This document shows, in pieces, positions 27,301-34,706 of a stretch of 38,352 bases of DNA. Source of the stretch: an uncultured Saprospiraceae bacterium. GTDB lineage: Bacteria > Bacteroidota > Bacteroidia > Chitinophagales > Saprospiraceae. The position numbers and the translations under genes are program-made. Below the pieces are notes generated by a model that had not been told where the DNA came from, made no database searches, and was given only the letters and a program-made list of their open reading frames with translations. The stretch is taken from positions 1 through 38,352 of the forward strand of contig CALLAW010000045.1 in assembly GCA_938001865.1 (NCBI GenBank), in the 5' to 3' direction. Every line of letters begins with the position of its first letter. The stretch's first letter is position 1.

Positions 27301-28077
27301 AAGAGGACCTGAGATATTACCTGATGCCAACTTATAACCATAAGGATCTAAGAAGTGTGAAGTCTCTAGCTCTATACCACCAGAGTAAGCCTCACTAGGC
27401 CCTTTGGATGTAATAGAGATTACCCCACCAGTCACATCACCATACTTCGCTTCGATACCACCAGTCACTACTTGCAACTGCTCTATCTCAGATTGAGGGA
27501 TGAGGTTGTTGACATTATTAGAGTTGATCCTTACACCATCGATGTAGATATATGTCGAGTTGGACCTAGCCCCCCTGACACTGATATCTGTACCATTGAC
27601 TGTGGAGAGACCAGCAGTGGTCGCCGCCAAAGCGTTGATGTTTTTCGTTGGAAGAGTCTTAATTGACTCCGCTGTGATAGTACCACCAGTAGATGTCTCA
27701 TCTATACTAATCAGTGGGACTTTATACCCTGTGATGATTACTTCGTCGATGAGTTGGCCTTCTTCTTGCATTTGGAAGTCTACCTGATTGACTTTATCAG
27801 CATTGACGATGACACCTTCGATTCGCGAAGTTGCATATCCCAAAAACTTGGCCTCTATATCATAAGTACCTGCATCGATATTGGAAAACAAATAATTGCC
27901 ATCAAAGTCAGTATCTGTTCCTGTGATGAATGTTCCATTTTTATAAATGGCAACCGTAGCAAATGGCACAGTCTGGAGACTTTCTTTGTCAGTTATTTTT
28001 CCTTTTAAGCTAGTCTGACTCATCAAGACTCCTAGAGTCCCTATTGTGAGTGCTAAAGCGAGTAAAATTCTTCTCAT
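24388..28077 (-). CDS. TonB-dependent receptor with carboxypeptidase-like N-domain
   Basis: An outer-membrane active transporter. The 1229 residues contain a signal peptide (about 1-20), a carboxypeptidase-regulatory-like beta domain (about 22-103), a TonB-box-like segment LIDEVIITGY (109-118), the plug (about 125-230, with ISVRGARSNSTYIYIDGVRI and TGGIEAKYGDVTGGVISI) and a long barrel ending in Phe (YLGVIFDF). It is longer than most TonB-dependent receptors, with the excess in large extracellular loops. There is no SusD lipoprotein next to it, so this is not a standard SusCD glycan uptake locus. It is the first gene of an apparent operon with the 1394-residue secreted protein and the PorV-like barrel. 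Its substrate, if any, is unknown; such receptors can also serve as platforms for protein export. Confidence 0.92.
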   Translation of the reverse strand: MRRILLALALTIGTLGVLMSQTSLKGKITDKESLQTVPFATVAIYKNGTFITGTDTDFDGNYLFSNIDAGTYDIEAKFLGYATSRIEGVIVNADKVNQVDFQMQEEGQLIDEVIITGYKVPLISIDETSTGGTITAESIKTLPTKNINALAATTAGLSTVNGTDISVRGARSNSTYIYIDGVRINSNNVNNLIPQSEIEQLQVVTGGIEAKYGDVTGGVISITSKGPSEAYSGGIELETSHFLDPYGYKLASGNISGPLLKKTMADGSSKSILGFRLSGQYRDINDDNPSFVGVNRMPEEIINDLEANPMFNIGETSFPRADTLTAFSNPEVLKAAPNERNVDWNISAKVDARLSDNIDVSISGGYFDRVARFTPFSRTSRAASRNGLWSLLNWNNNPYSYRSGYRGNVRFRHRLGNQSLEQGEANTSLIRNAYYTLQVGVEKNRTNTEDVRHEDNIFNYGYWGRTERTWDPVASIVTGEVDSLAVEVTPGVFFKHQEYQANTGEFQPNLDINRTMALYNSLSGVPQNGINDPDYRDVWGIYHNVGQVYNVFFKAETDIYTVNVTSGFDLVPGSTDDGKHSIQFGFLYEQRLRRSYQMNPQSLWNIARLAANRHITGVTDEIIGSFEQFGLEFDQFQTQIQPEEFDDLYFFRRVRDLTGDDLNTRVNTDGLTPDQLSLDLFAPGELISDVNLDLNYYGYDYQGNKLGSGVTFDEFFSGTDENGVRTFNVAPLQPVYAAGYIQDKFTFRDIIFRAGVRVDYFDANTKVLKDQYSLYEIDGAADWHAANPDAIDRPASIGDDYKVYVKDDDPGSIQAYRDGDQWFFPNGGSVNNPNALFSGSIVTPALKDEENRVLDITLPGFDPDVTFEDYTPQFNVMPRLAFSFPISDEAGFFAHYDVLVQRPPSNTESTALNYYYFSSNPNRFSSEFDVAGNPNLRPEKTIDYQVGFQQKLSNSSAIKVSAYYRELRDMIQRQIITNVPGVGNYETFGNIDFGTVKGFAFGYDLRRTGNLTLKANYTLQFANGSGSDANSGRGLNTRGVIRELFPFSYDERHRINVVLDYRYGEGKSYTGPKIGGLDIFANAGANFIIATVSGRPYSLFSQIQSPYSQTDIQNINGSRLPWIFNTDLRLDKQMSFNLNPEAKRSLNANVYLRFENLFNTRNVIDVYNVSQSADDDGFLISEFGLDRLNTVAASGRDVEGYLSSYQWRLLNPGNFAAPRRIYLGVIFDF

Positions 28078-28117
28078 ATCACGTTTTTTTTACTTAAATA
28101 CCTTATAAAAAAGATCA

Positions 28118-28149
28118 CAATGTTACTAAATAATTGCGGGGCTATCAAA
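28118..28149 (-). promoter_or_regulatory. Candidate promoter of the TonB receptor operon
   Basis: On the minus strand TTTG (28149-28146), 20 bases, then TAACATTG (28125-28118). The spacing fits the Bacteroidota -33/-7 arrangement, and the -7 box has one mismatch to TAnnTTTG. The leader to the ATG at 28077 would be about 35 nt. A small inverted repeat GTTAA...TTAAC at about 28156-28172 lies just upstream and could be an operator. Confidence 0.4.
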
Positions 28150-28234
28150 CAATCGGTTAACACAATATTAACAAAATTTGAATTTAACGTCGCCAATAAG
28201 ACTTACAAGTGATTAAAATGACTTCTTTTGACAT

Positions 28235-29167
28235 TTACACAAGTGCTAATATCTTGTCAGCCATCACCTTCCCGATTTTGTAATAGCTCTCAAATGTCCA
28301 CCCCGCTGTATGTGGAGTAAGGACAACATTGGGCAGATCATAGAGTGCTTGATACATCAGTCGTTCTGTCTCAGTATAGGTGTCCACTTTTTCGTTTTCG
28401 AATACATCTAGACAAGCTCCTCCTACATACCCCCTTTGCAATCCAGCGATCAAGTCCTCTGTATCTACTATCTTTCCCCTCGAGGTATTGATCAATACTA
28501 CACCAGGCTTGCATGCTTGCAGGAATTGTGTATTGATCATCCCATGTGTCTCTTCATCAAGAGGGAGGTGAATGCTAATAATATCAGCTTTTTGTTGGAC
28601 GTCTTTCAACGTTGATTCTACTATTAAAGGGTTTTGTTGTCCATACCCCACTACATATTTGTCATAACAGACTACTTCTTGTGCCCATCCTGACATTTTA
28701 ACACCAAGTTGGCTTCCAGTATGTCCATATCCGACGATTCCGAGCACCTTATTAGAGATCTCCCATCCTCTATTCTTCTCTCTGTTCCAATCAAAATCTC
28801 TTACTTCTAAATCTGAGGATCTCAAGTGATTAGCAAGACTGAGTAGCATGCCGATTACATGCTCACTGACAGCATTGGCATTGGCCTCTGGAGTCCGTAC
28901 TGTATGGATTCCTTGGTCTTGCAATGCATTGACATCGATATTATCCATCCCAGAACCTAGTCTACCCACGATCTGGAGATTATTACACTGGGTGATGAAG
29001 GCACTATTGATCTTGATTTTGCTATTGACAATCAAGATATTGTAATCACTTATGATCGCCTCTACGCCTTGCTGTGTAATGTTGGGTAAGTATGTGATAT
29101 TGATATTCGCTTGACGCAAAGAATCTAGCAAATATGGGTGTACATGGTCTGAAATAAGGCAATTCAC
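28235..29167 (-). CDS. D-2-hydroxyacid dehydrogenase (phosphoglycerate dehydrogenase-like)
   Basis: A 310-residue NAD-dependent dehydrogenase of the D-isomer 2-hydroxyacid family. The Rossmann motif GYGHTG (146-151) is followed by Asp170, which favours NAD over NADP. The catalytic triad is complete: Arg230 in NTSRGKIVD, Glu257 in LDVFEN and His286 in PHTAGW. The N-terminal substrate domain has the family pattern VGRLGSGMDNID (67-78). There is no ACT regulatory domain, so it is the short type; phosphoglycerate, glyoxylate or another 2-oxoacid could be the substrate, and I cannot choose. The start is a GTG at 29167; no in-frame ATG was found just upstream and the family N-terminus fits. It diverges from carB across 85 bases. 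Confidence 0.92.
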   Translation of the reverse strand: MNCLISDHVHPYLLDSLRQANINITYLPNITQQGVEAIISDYNILIVNSKIKINSAFITQCNNLQIVGRLGSGMDNIDVNALQDQGIHTVRTPEANANAVSEHVIGMLLSLANHLRSSDLEVRDFDWNREKNRGWEISNKVLGIVGYGHTGSQLGVKMSGWAQEVVCYDKYVVGYGQQNPLIVESTLKDVQQKADIISIHLPLDEETHGMINTQFLQACKPGVVLINTSRGKIVDTEDLIAGLQRGYVGGACLDVFENEKVDTYTETERLMYQALYDLPNVVLTPHTAGWTFESYYKIGKVMADKILALV

Positions 29168-29220
29168 AGTTATTTGTTGATATGTGGAATAAATGAGTCC
29201 TCTTTAGAGATACGAATATC

Positions 29221-29228
29221 TATATTTG
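29221..29228 (+). promoter_or_regulatory. carB promoter -7 box
   Basis: Exact TATATTTG on the plus strand, 24 bases before the carB ATG at 29253, in the 85-base divergent spacer. No convincing -33 element or opposing box for the divergent dehydrogenase gene is seen. Confidence 0.55.
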
Positions 29229-29252
29229 CGCCAAAATTAATCAAAAACTCTT

Positions 29253-32066
29253 ATGCCAAAAGATACTTCAATCAAATCTGTACTCATAATAGGGAGTGGA
29301 CCAATTGTAATCGGACAAGCTTGCGAATTTGACTACTCAGGGACACAAGCGAGTAGATCCCTCCGAGAAGAAGGGATAGAAGTCAGTCTGATCAATTCTA
29401 ATCCGGCAACGATTATGACTGATCCATTGACTGCAGATCACATCTACCTCCTTCCTCTTGAAGTTGCAAGCCTCGAACGCATACTCCAAGAACGTGAGAT
29501 AGATGCAGTACTCGCGACGATGGGTGGTCAGACAGCTCTCAATCTCGCTATAGAAGCAGACAAACAGGGCCTTTGGGATAAGTATAATGTCAAGCTTATC
29601 GGTGTAGATATCGATGCTATTGACCTTGCGGAAAATAGAGAACGCTTCAAAGAACATGTCATCAGTATAGGGATGGATCATGCTCCGTCTCAGATCGCTA
29701 ACTCTTTCCTCGAGGGAAAAGAAGCAGCTCAAGCTATCGGATTCCCACTTGTGATCAGACCATCATTTACTCTAGGCGGTACAGGTGGCGGATTCGTGAT
29801 GAAAGAGGAAGACTTCGATGCAGCCTTGAGAAGAGGTCTAGACGCCTCTCCGACTCATGAGGTCATGATAGATAAGGCAGTACTTGGCTGGAAAGAATAC
29901 GAGCTCGAGCTACTCAGGGATGCTAATAATAATGTCGTCATCATCTGTACTGTCGAGAATATGGACCCCATGGGGATACACACAGGAGATAGTATCACCG
30001 TAGCTCCAGCGATGACTCTCAGTGACACTGCCTACCAAAAGATGCGAAATGATGCCATCAAATTGATGAGATCTATGGGTAGCTTCGCTGGTGGATGCAA
30101 TGTCCAGTTTGCAATCAATCCAGAGACTGAAGAAATCATCTGCATCGAGATCAATCCTCGAGTCTCTAGATCATCAGCACTTGCAAGTAAAGCTACAGGA
30201 TATCCAATCGCTAAGATTGCATCTAAGCTCGCGATCGGGTATAATCTCAATGAACTGAATAATCAAATTACAAAGACTACCTCTGCATACTTCGAACCAA
30301 CTCTTGACTATGTCATCGTCAAAATGCCAAGATGGAACTTTGAAAAATTCAATGGCGCTAATACAGAACTCGGACTCCAGATGAAGTCAGTCGGTGAGGT
30401 CATGGCAATCGGTCGTAACTTCTCAGAGGCACTCCAGAAGGCGTGCCAGTCTCAAGAAAATAACAGAGCTGGACTAGGAGCAGACAAAAAAGAGTGGATC
30501 AGGACAGAGGATATCCTAGAGAGACTAGAGAAGGCAAGTGACGACAGAGTATATAGAGTCAAAGATGCTCTCAGATTGGGTGTTCCGCGTAAGACAATAC
30601 ACAAGCTGACCGGTATCGATCCATGGTATCTCACTCAGATCAATGATCTGGTAAAAATCGAAGATCAAATCGTCAAATACAATGTACCAGAAGATATCCC
30701 AGAAGACTTTTTCCGAAAGGTAAAAAGCCTTGGATACTCCGATGTGCAGATTGCTTGGCTCATGAGGATAGATGAGAAAGCAGTCTCAGACCAAAGAAAA
30801 AAACTTGGTATCAGACGGACTTATAAGATGGTAGATACTTGTGCTGCAGAGTTCGCTGCTCAGACTCCATACTATTACTCGACATTCGACTCGGAGAACG
30901 AAAGCATCCCCTCAGATAAAAAGAAAATAATCGTACTTGGGTCAGGTCCCAATCGGATCGGACAGGGCATAGAGTTTGACTACTGCTGTGTACACGGACT
31001 CCTTGCGATCAAAGAAGCCGGCTATGAGTCGATCATGATTAACTGCAATCCTGAGACTGTCTCAACAGACTTTGATATCGCCGACAAGCTCTACTTTGAG
31101 CCAGTCTTCTGGGAACACCTAGAGGATATCATAGACTTAGAACAACCAGAAGGTGTCATCGTCCAACTTGGTGGCCAGACAGCACTCAAGCTCTCAGAGA
31201 AGCTCAAGCAGAAAGGGATTCCTATCATCGGGACATCATTCGACAGTATGGACCTTGCAGAAGATAGAGGAAGATTCTCAGACTTACTCAAGGAACTCAG
31301 TATCCCATATCCAGAGTATGGAGTAGCAGACGATGCTGATGATGCAATCAAGATCGCTAATGAAGTCACATATCCTGTACTCGTGAGACCCTCATATGTA
31401 CTCGGAGGCCAAAGGATGCGTATCGTTATCAATGACGATGAGCTAGAGAGACAGGTACTGAGCATATTCAAGCATATGCCTGATAACAAGGTCTTGATTG
31501 ATCAATTCCTAGAAAGAGCCAAAGAGGCAGAGATAGATGCGATCTGTGATGGTGAAGACATCCACATCATGGGGATCATGGAACATATCGAACCTGCTGG
31601 AATACACTCTGGTGATAGTTCTGCAGTATTGCCAACATATAGTCTCTCTGATGCAGTACTAGACAAGATGGCTCAGTATGCCAAGCAACTCGCATTAGCC
31701 CTTAATATCAAAGGACTCATCAATATCCAATTTGCAATAAAAGATGAAGAGGTGTACGTCATAGAAGCCAATCCTAGAGCATCACGGACGACACCATTTA
31801 TCGCAAAAGCTTATGGAGTACCATATCTCAATATTGCAACTAAGGTAATGCTTGGAGCAAAACTCAAGGACTTTGACATGCAGAATAACATGGATGGCTA
31901 TGCGATAAAGATCCCTGTATTCTCGTTTTCCAAATTTCCCAATGTGGACAAACAACTCGGACCAGAAATGAAATCTACAGGAGAGGCAATTCACTTTATT
32001 GATGACCTTACAGACCCTGTATTCGTTGAGATAGAAAGACAACGCTACATGTATTTAACACGATAG
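29253..32066 (+). CDS. carB: carbamoyl-phosphate synthase large subunit, short form
   Basis: CarB makes carbamoyl phosphate from ammonia (delivered by CarA), bicarbonate and two ATP, feeding pyrimidine and arginine synthesis. The 937 residues contain the duplicated synthetase halves: a first pre-ATP-grasp and ATP-grasp domain (about 8-400), a helical oligomerisation-type region (about 405-545), and the second half starting at the repeated motif VLGSGPNRIGQGIEFDYCC near 557. Sequence ends near 937, right after the second carboxyphosphate/carbamoyl-phosphate half. The C-terminal MGS-like allosteric domain of the roughly 1070-residue form is absent; Flavobacteriia-type CarB is similarly short. 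The ORF ends with a normal stop, so this is a family variant and not a break. carA is not in the window. Confidence 0.97.
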   Translation: MPKDTSIKSVLIIGSGPIVIGQACEFDYSGTQASRSLREEGIEVSLINSNPATIMTDPLTADHIYLLPLEVASLERILQEREIDAVLATMGGQTALNLAIEADKQGLWDKYNVKLIGVDIDAIDLAENRERFKEHVISIGMDHAPSQIANSFLEGKEAAQAIGFPLVIRPSFTLGGTGGGFVMKEEDFDAALRRGLDASPTHEVMIDKAVLGWKEYELELLRDANNNVVIICTVENMDPMGIHTGDSITVAPAMTLSDTAYQKMRNDAIKLMRSMGSFAGGCNVQFAINPETEEIICIEINPRVSRSSALASKATGYPIAKIASKLAIGYNLNELNNQITKTTSAYFEPTLDYVIVKMPRWNFEKFNGANTELGLQMKSVGEVMAIGRNFSEALQKACQSQENNRAGLGADKKEWIRTEDILERLEKASDDRVYRVKDALRLGVPRKTIHKLTGIDPWYLTQINDLVKIEDQIVKYNVPEDIPEDFFRKVKSLGYSDVQIAWLMRIDEKAVSDQRKKLGIRRTYKMVDTCAAEFAAQTPYYYSTFDSENESIPSDKKKIIVLGSGPNRIGQGIEFDYCCVHGLLAIKEAGYESIMINCNPETVSTDFDIADKLYFEPVFWEHLEDIIDLEQPEGVIVQLGGQTALKLSEKLKQKGIPIIGTSFDSMDLAEDRGRFSDLLKELSIPYPEYGVADDADDAIKIANEVTYPVLVRPSYVLGGQRMRIVINDDELERQVLSIFKHMPDNKVLIDQFLERAKEAEIDAICDGEDIHIMGIMEHIEPAGIHSGDSSAVLPTYSLSDAVLDKMAQYAKQLALALNIKGLINIQFAIKDEEVYVIEANPRASRTTPFIAKAYGVPYLNIATKVMLGAKLKDFDMQNNMDGYAIKIPVFSFSKFPNVDKQLGPEMKSTGEAIHFIDDLTDPVFVEIERQRYMYLTR

Positions 32067-32137
32067 ACTGAGTAGATTGCATTGATTTATAGTATTTTGC
32101 AATTAGCTCTCGATACAACAACACAAACACAATAATT

Positions 32138-33187
32138 ATGAAAAACTTATCACTGCTCAATCAATGCTGTACCATACCAGGTGCCCCAGGATTTGAACAG
32201 CCCATTAGACAATTCATCATAGATCAAGTAACCCCATATGTGGACGAAGTGAAAATTGATGCAATGGGAAGTGTCCACGCAATCAAGAAAGGTACTGGTG
32301 AAAAAAAGGTCATGGTGGCGGCTCATATGGATGAGATTGCCTTTATCGTAACCCATATTGATGATAATGGATTTATCAAATTCCATAATCTAGGTGGATT
32401 TGATCCGAAGACCTTAACTGCTCAGAGAGTAATCGTACACGGCAAGAAAGATATCATCGGAGTGATGGGCACTAAGCCTATCCATGTAATGTCACCTGAA
32501 GAAAGAAACAAACCACCAAAGTCAACGGACTTCTTCATTGATACAGGATTGCCTGTCAAAGAGGTAAAGAAATATCTCAGTGTAGGTGACTCTATCACTA
32601 GAGAACGAGAATTTATCACAATGGGGACAATGGCTAATGGCAAGTCTCTTGACAATCGAGTCTCGGTATTTATCTTAATCGAAACTCTTAAGAACTTATC
32701 AAAGAAAAAGACCGACGCTACGATCTACGGTGTATTCACAGTACAAGAGGAGATAGGTCTTAGAGGAGCAATCGCAGCAGCCTCTGGAGTAAATCCAGAC
32801 TTTGCAATCAATCTTGATGTCACTCTGGCTTATGATCTCCCAGGTGCACCAGTTCATGAGAAATGTACAGGTCTAGGAGAAGGCACAGCGATCAAGGTCT
32901 TAGATGGTATGACTGTCTGCGACTATCGTATGGTCAACTTCATGAAGAAGGTTGCCAAAAAGAAAAAAATAAACCACCAACTAGAGGTCTTAACTGCTGG
33001 CGGAACTGACACTGCAGGTATGCAACGCCACGCTAAAGGTGGATCCATAGCAGGAGGCATCAGTATTCCATGTCGATACTTGCATCAAGTCATAGAGATG
33101 GTGGATACTAGAGATGTAGAGGCAAGCATTAAGCTCTTAGGAGCTTGCTTACTTGAGATCACTCAGTACGATTGGAGTTTCAAGTAA
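32138..33187 (+). CDS. M42 family metallopeptidase (glutamyl/deblocking aminopeptidase-like)
   Basis: A 349-residue cytoplasmic aminopeptidase of the M42 family, which form large tetrahedral complexes that trim peptides. Metal-binding and catalytic residues are in place: His63 and Asp65 in AAHMDE, Asp172 in SLDNR, Glu204 and Glu205 in VQEEIGLRG, Asp227 in NLDVT and His316 in YLHQ. The typical AGGTDTAG motif (287-294) is present. No signal peptide is seen. Length is normal for the family. It lies 71 bases downstream of carB on the same strand, and a strong terminator follows 24 bases after the stop, so it may be co-transcribed with carB or have its own weak promoter in the spacer (TATTTTG near 32090). 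Confidence 0.95.
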   Translation: MKNLSLLNQCCTIPGAPGFEQPIRQFIIDQVTPYVDEVKIDAMGSVHAIKKGTGEKKVMVAAHMDEIAFIVTHIDDNGFIKFHNLGGFDPKTLTAQRVIVHGKKDIIGVMGTKPIHVMSPEERNKPPKSTDFFIDTGLPVKEVKKYLSVGDSITREREFITMGTMANGKSLDNRVSVFILIETLKNLSKKKTDATIYGVFTVQEEIGLRGAIAAASGVNPDFAINLDVTLAYDLPGAPVHEKCTGLGEGTAIKVLDGMTVCDYRMVNFMKKVAKKKKINHQLEVLTAGGTDTAGMQRHAKGGSIAGGISIPCRYLHQVIEMVDTRDVEASIKLLGACLLEITQYDWSFK

Positions 33188-33210
33188 CTCTAGAGTACGT
33201 ACAGATACAG

Positions 33211-33247
33211 AGAGGATGCAACTTCGGGAGTTGTATCCTCTTTTTTT
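33211..33247 (+). terminator. Rho-independent terminator after the M42 peptidase gene
   Basis: A 12-bp stem (33212-33223 with 33229-33240, one G-T pair, 5-base loop) followed by seven T at 33241-33247. It closes the carB-M42 transcript. Confidence 0.92.
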
Positions 33248-33300
33248 GTCTCATCAGCTCCTCAAGTGATACTTAGGAGATGGTAGATAATCAATTACAG

Positions 33301-33336
33301 CATTAGAAGTCTATTGTACAATAACTTCTTCTAATG
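33301..33336. repeat. Nested palindrome with TATTGTACAATA core
   Basis: Outer arms CATTAGAAG (33301-33309) and CTTCTAATG (33328-33336) enclose a perfect 12-base palindrome TATTGTACAATA (33312-33323). The right side carries a duplicated CTT, so two registers of pairing are possible. It has no adjacent T-run. Confidence 0.6.
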
Positions 33337-33360
33337 ACTTGGTCACTTCAATTTTTTGGT

Positions 33361-33399
33361 AGTGCAAATGCGACAAAAGCGATCACGCATCACTGCACT
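33361..33399. repeat. Two-part stem-loop
   Basis: AGTGCA (33361-33366) pairs with TGCACT (33394-33399) and ATGCG (33368-33372) with CGCAT (33386-33390), giving an 11-bp stem interrupted by a small internal loop, with a 13-base apical loop. The form looks more like a structured RNA element than a protein operator. Confidence 0.5.
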
Positions 33400-33423
33400 A
33401 TTTCCTGATCCCTTATAGAGACA

Positions 33424-33443
33424 TTTTAGCTACCAAGCTAAAA
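33424..33443. repeat. Inverted repeat TTTTAGCT/AGCTAAAA
   Basis: Perfect 8-base arms at 33424-33431 and 33436-33443 around ACCA. It could fold as a weak AT-rich hairpin or act as a binding site; no terminator tail is present beyond the arms. Confidence 0.45.
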
Positions 33444-33544
33444 AACTTTAGCCCTACCTACAATCAATCTCTAAAATTTCCTTAGTGATGATTCTTTACT
33501 TGTTGAATTCAAGCTTGCTTTACTCTTTGTGATAGCAATTTCCG

Positions 33545-33560
33545 TTTAAACATGTTTAAA
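33545..33560. repeat. 16-base perfect palindrome
   Basis: TTTAAACATGTTTAAA reads the same on both strands. It lies 140 bases upstream of the first small membrane protein gene, a plausible place for a dimeric regulator's operator. Confidence 0.5.
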
Positions 33561-33700
33561 TCAGTTTATCATTGGTTTTGTGCTCATGACTTCTACTTAT
33601 TTGTAAAAAATTTGAGCTTAGGAGGTACATAATCACTTACCCTATCCTAACTCATAAGAGAAGCTTCTAGTCAACAAGGAACACCAAAAAATTAAACGAA

Positions 33701-34243
33701 ATGAAAACAGTCACTAAATATATTGGAGCATGGCTAATTATTGCAGCCTTGGAGTACATTTTCGGATTTATCAATAGAGGCCCCATAACAAAGTCAGAAT
33801 ACTATATAGCAATCGTAGCAATCTCTGTGCTATTATTCCCACTCATATGGGTAAAACAGGCAAATGCAAAAAAAGGATTAATACTTTTTGTAGTATCCTA
33901 TCTAGCTTTTGGTCTAATCATTCCTACAATATTTAATTACATAAGAGATTTAACTTATCCCGTAAGTGAGAGATACATGGAGTACAACGATGATTCAAAT
34001 CAAGGAACTTACTTTATTGATAACGGAGAAATAATAGCCAAGCTGATAGTGGTGAAAGATAAATGGCAATGCAATATTTCAATCAAAGGTCAAGGCGGTT
34101 ATGTGGTCACAGATCAGTTAACAGGATATATCAGAGACTACTTAATCATAGATGGCACTCAACATATTCCTATTGGTGAGCTAAATGGAAACTCTTCATC
34201 TATCACAGTTTACAATAGACAACTAACTCTAACCAAAATATAA
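33701..34243 (+). CDS. Hypothetical membrane protein with three N-terminal helices
   Basis: I do not recognise this 180-residue protein. Three hydrophobic segments are visible (about 8-24, 35-51 and 59-80), followed by a soluble domain of about 100 residues (about 81-180) that looks mostly beta: alternating hydrophobic stretches such as AKLIVVKDKWQCNISIKGQ and SITVYNRQLTLTKI. The ATG at 33701 is preceded by an A-rich leader and no Shine-Dalgarno sequence, normal for Bacteroidota. The next gene starts 3 bases after its stop, so the two form an operon. Codon use is more AT-rich than in the housekeeping neighbours. With an odd number of helices the beta domain would lie on the side opposite to the N-terminus. 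Confidence 0.7.
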   Translation: MKTVTKYIGAWLIIAALEYIFGFINRGPITKSEYYIAIVAISVLLFPLIWVKQANAKKGLILFVVSYLAFGLIIPTIFNYIRDLTYPVSERYMEYNDDSNQGTYFIDNGEIIAKLIVVKDKWQCNISIKGQGGYVVTDQLTGYIRDYLIIDGTQHIPIGELNGNSSSITVYNRQLTLTKI

Positions 34244-34246
34244 ATC

Positions 34247-34663
34247 ATGCAAAACTGGAAAACAATTCTGCTCCTAATTGCTCTATTTTACTTTATTATC
34301 AGCTTGCTTGGAATAATTGCAAATAAGACATTTGACATCAATGATTATAACGGTGAGTGGTCTGGAACAAGAAATATAAGATTCTTTGGGAAAGGTAGTC
34401 ACACCCAATATCATTACTTAGAGCTCATTAATGGTCAATTTGTACATAGTGTGCAACATCCAATTAACGGGAGATTAGAAGTCATTAGCACAGGTCAGCT
34501 AATAAAGACAATGACAAATCAAATATTACCTGGCTTCCAAAAGGATGTAGATTTTAAGATTGTAAGCATTGAAAGGAATGATTATGATAGCATTTCTTCT
34601 TTTTGTGTCGTCCGGGTTGGTGCCGAAGCTGAAGAATGTGACATCCGATTTAGAAGGAAGTAG
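34247..34663 (+). CDS. Hypothetical single-span membrane-anchored or exported protein
   Basis: An unrecognised 138-residue protein. A hydrophobic segment (about 6-25) is followed by a soluble domain containing a YNGEWSGTRNIRFFGKGS region (about 34-51), a pattern seen in small lipocalin-like or beta-sandwich proteins but not diagnostic. The segment lacks a lipobox cysteine, so a signal anchor or uncleaved signal is more likely than a lipoprotein. It begins 3 bases after the previous gene's stop, indicating translational coupling, and the pair probably act together in the envelope. It converges on the minus-strand gene at 34707 across 43 bases with no clear terminator. Confidence 0.65.
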   Translation: MQNWKTILLLIALFYFIISLLGIIANKTFDINDYNGEWSGTRNIRFFGKGSHTQYHYLELINGQFVHSVQHPINGRLEVISTGQLIKTMTNQILPGFQKDVDFKIVSIERNDYDSISSFCVVRVGAEAEECDIRFRRK

Positions 34664-34706
34664 GAGCCTTGATCTTAATGACATTGAAGTTTTTCACCAG
34701 GGTCTA

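Larger units (their letters stand above)
33248..33700. other. AT-rich noncoding region with clustered palindromes
   Basis: About 450 bases without a convincing gene. Between 33301 and 33560 it contains several separate dyad structures (listed individually): a nested palindrome at 33301-33336, a two-part stem at 33361-33399, an 8-bp stem at 33424-33443, TTGAATTCAA at 33503-33512 and a 16-base perfect palindrome at 33545-33560. A GGAGG-containing stretch lies near 33620 but is not close to a start codon. Confidence 0.6.

Noticed and set aside
26888-27337. Open plus-strand frame of 149 codons inside the TonB receptor gene
   Set aside because: Antisense to the barrel region, with no motif or leader; the receptor frame explains the sequence.
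24388-28077. SusC-type glycan-uptake locus
   Set aside because: No SusD-like lipoprotein, glycoside hydrolase or polysaccharide regulator is adjacent; the neighbours are a large secreted protein and a PorV-like barrel.
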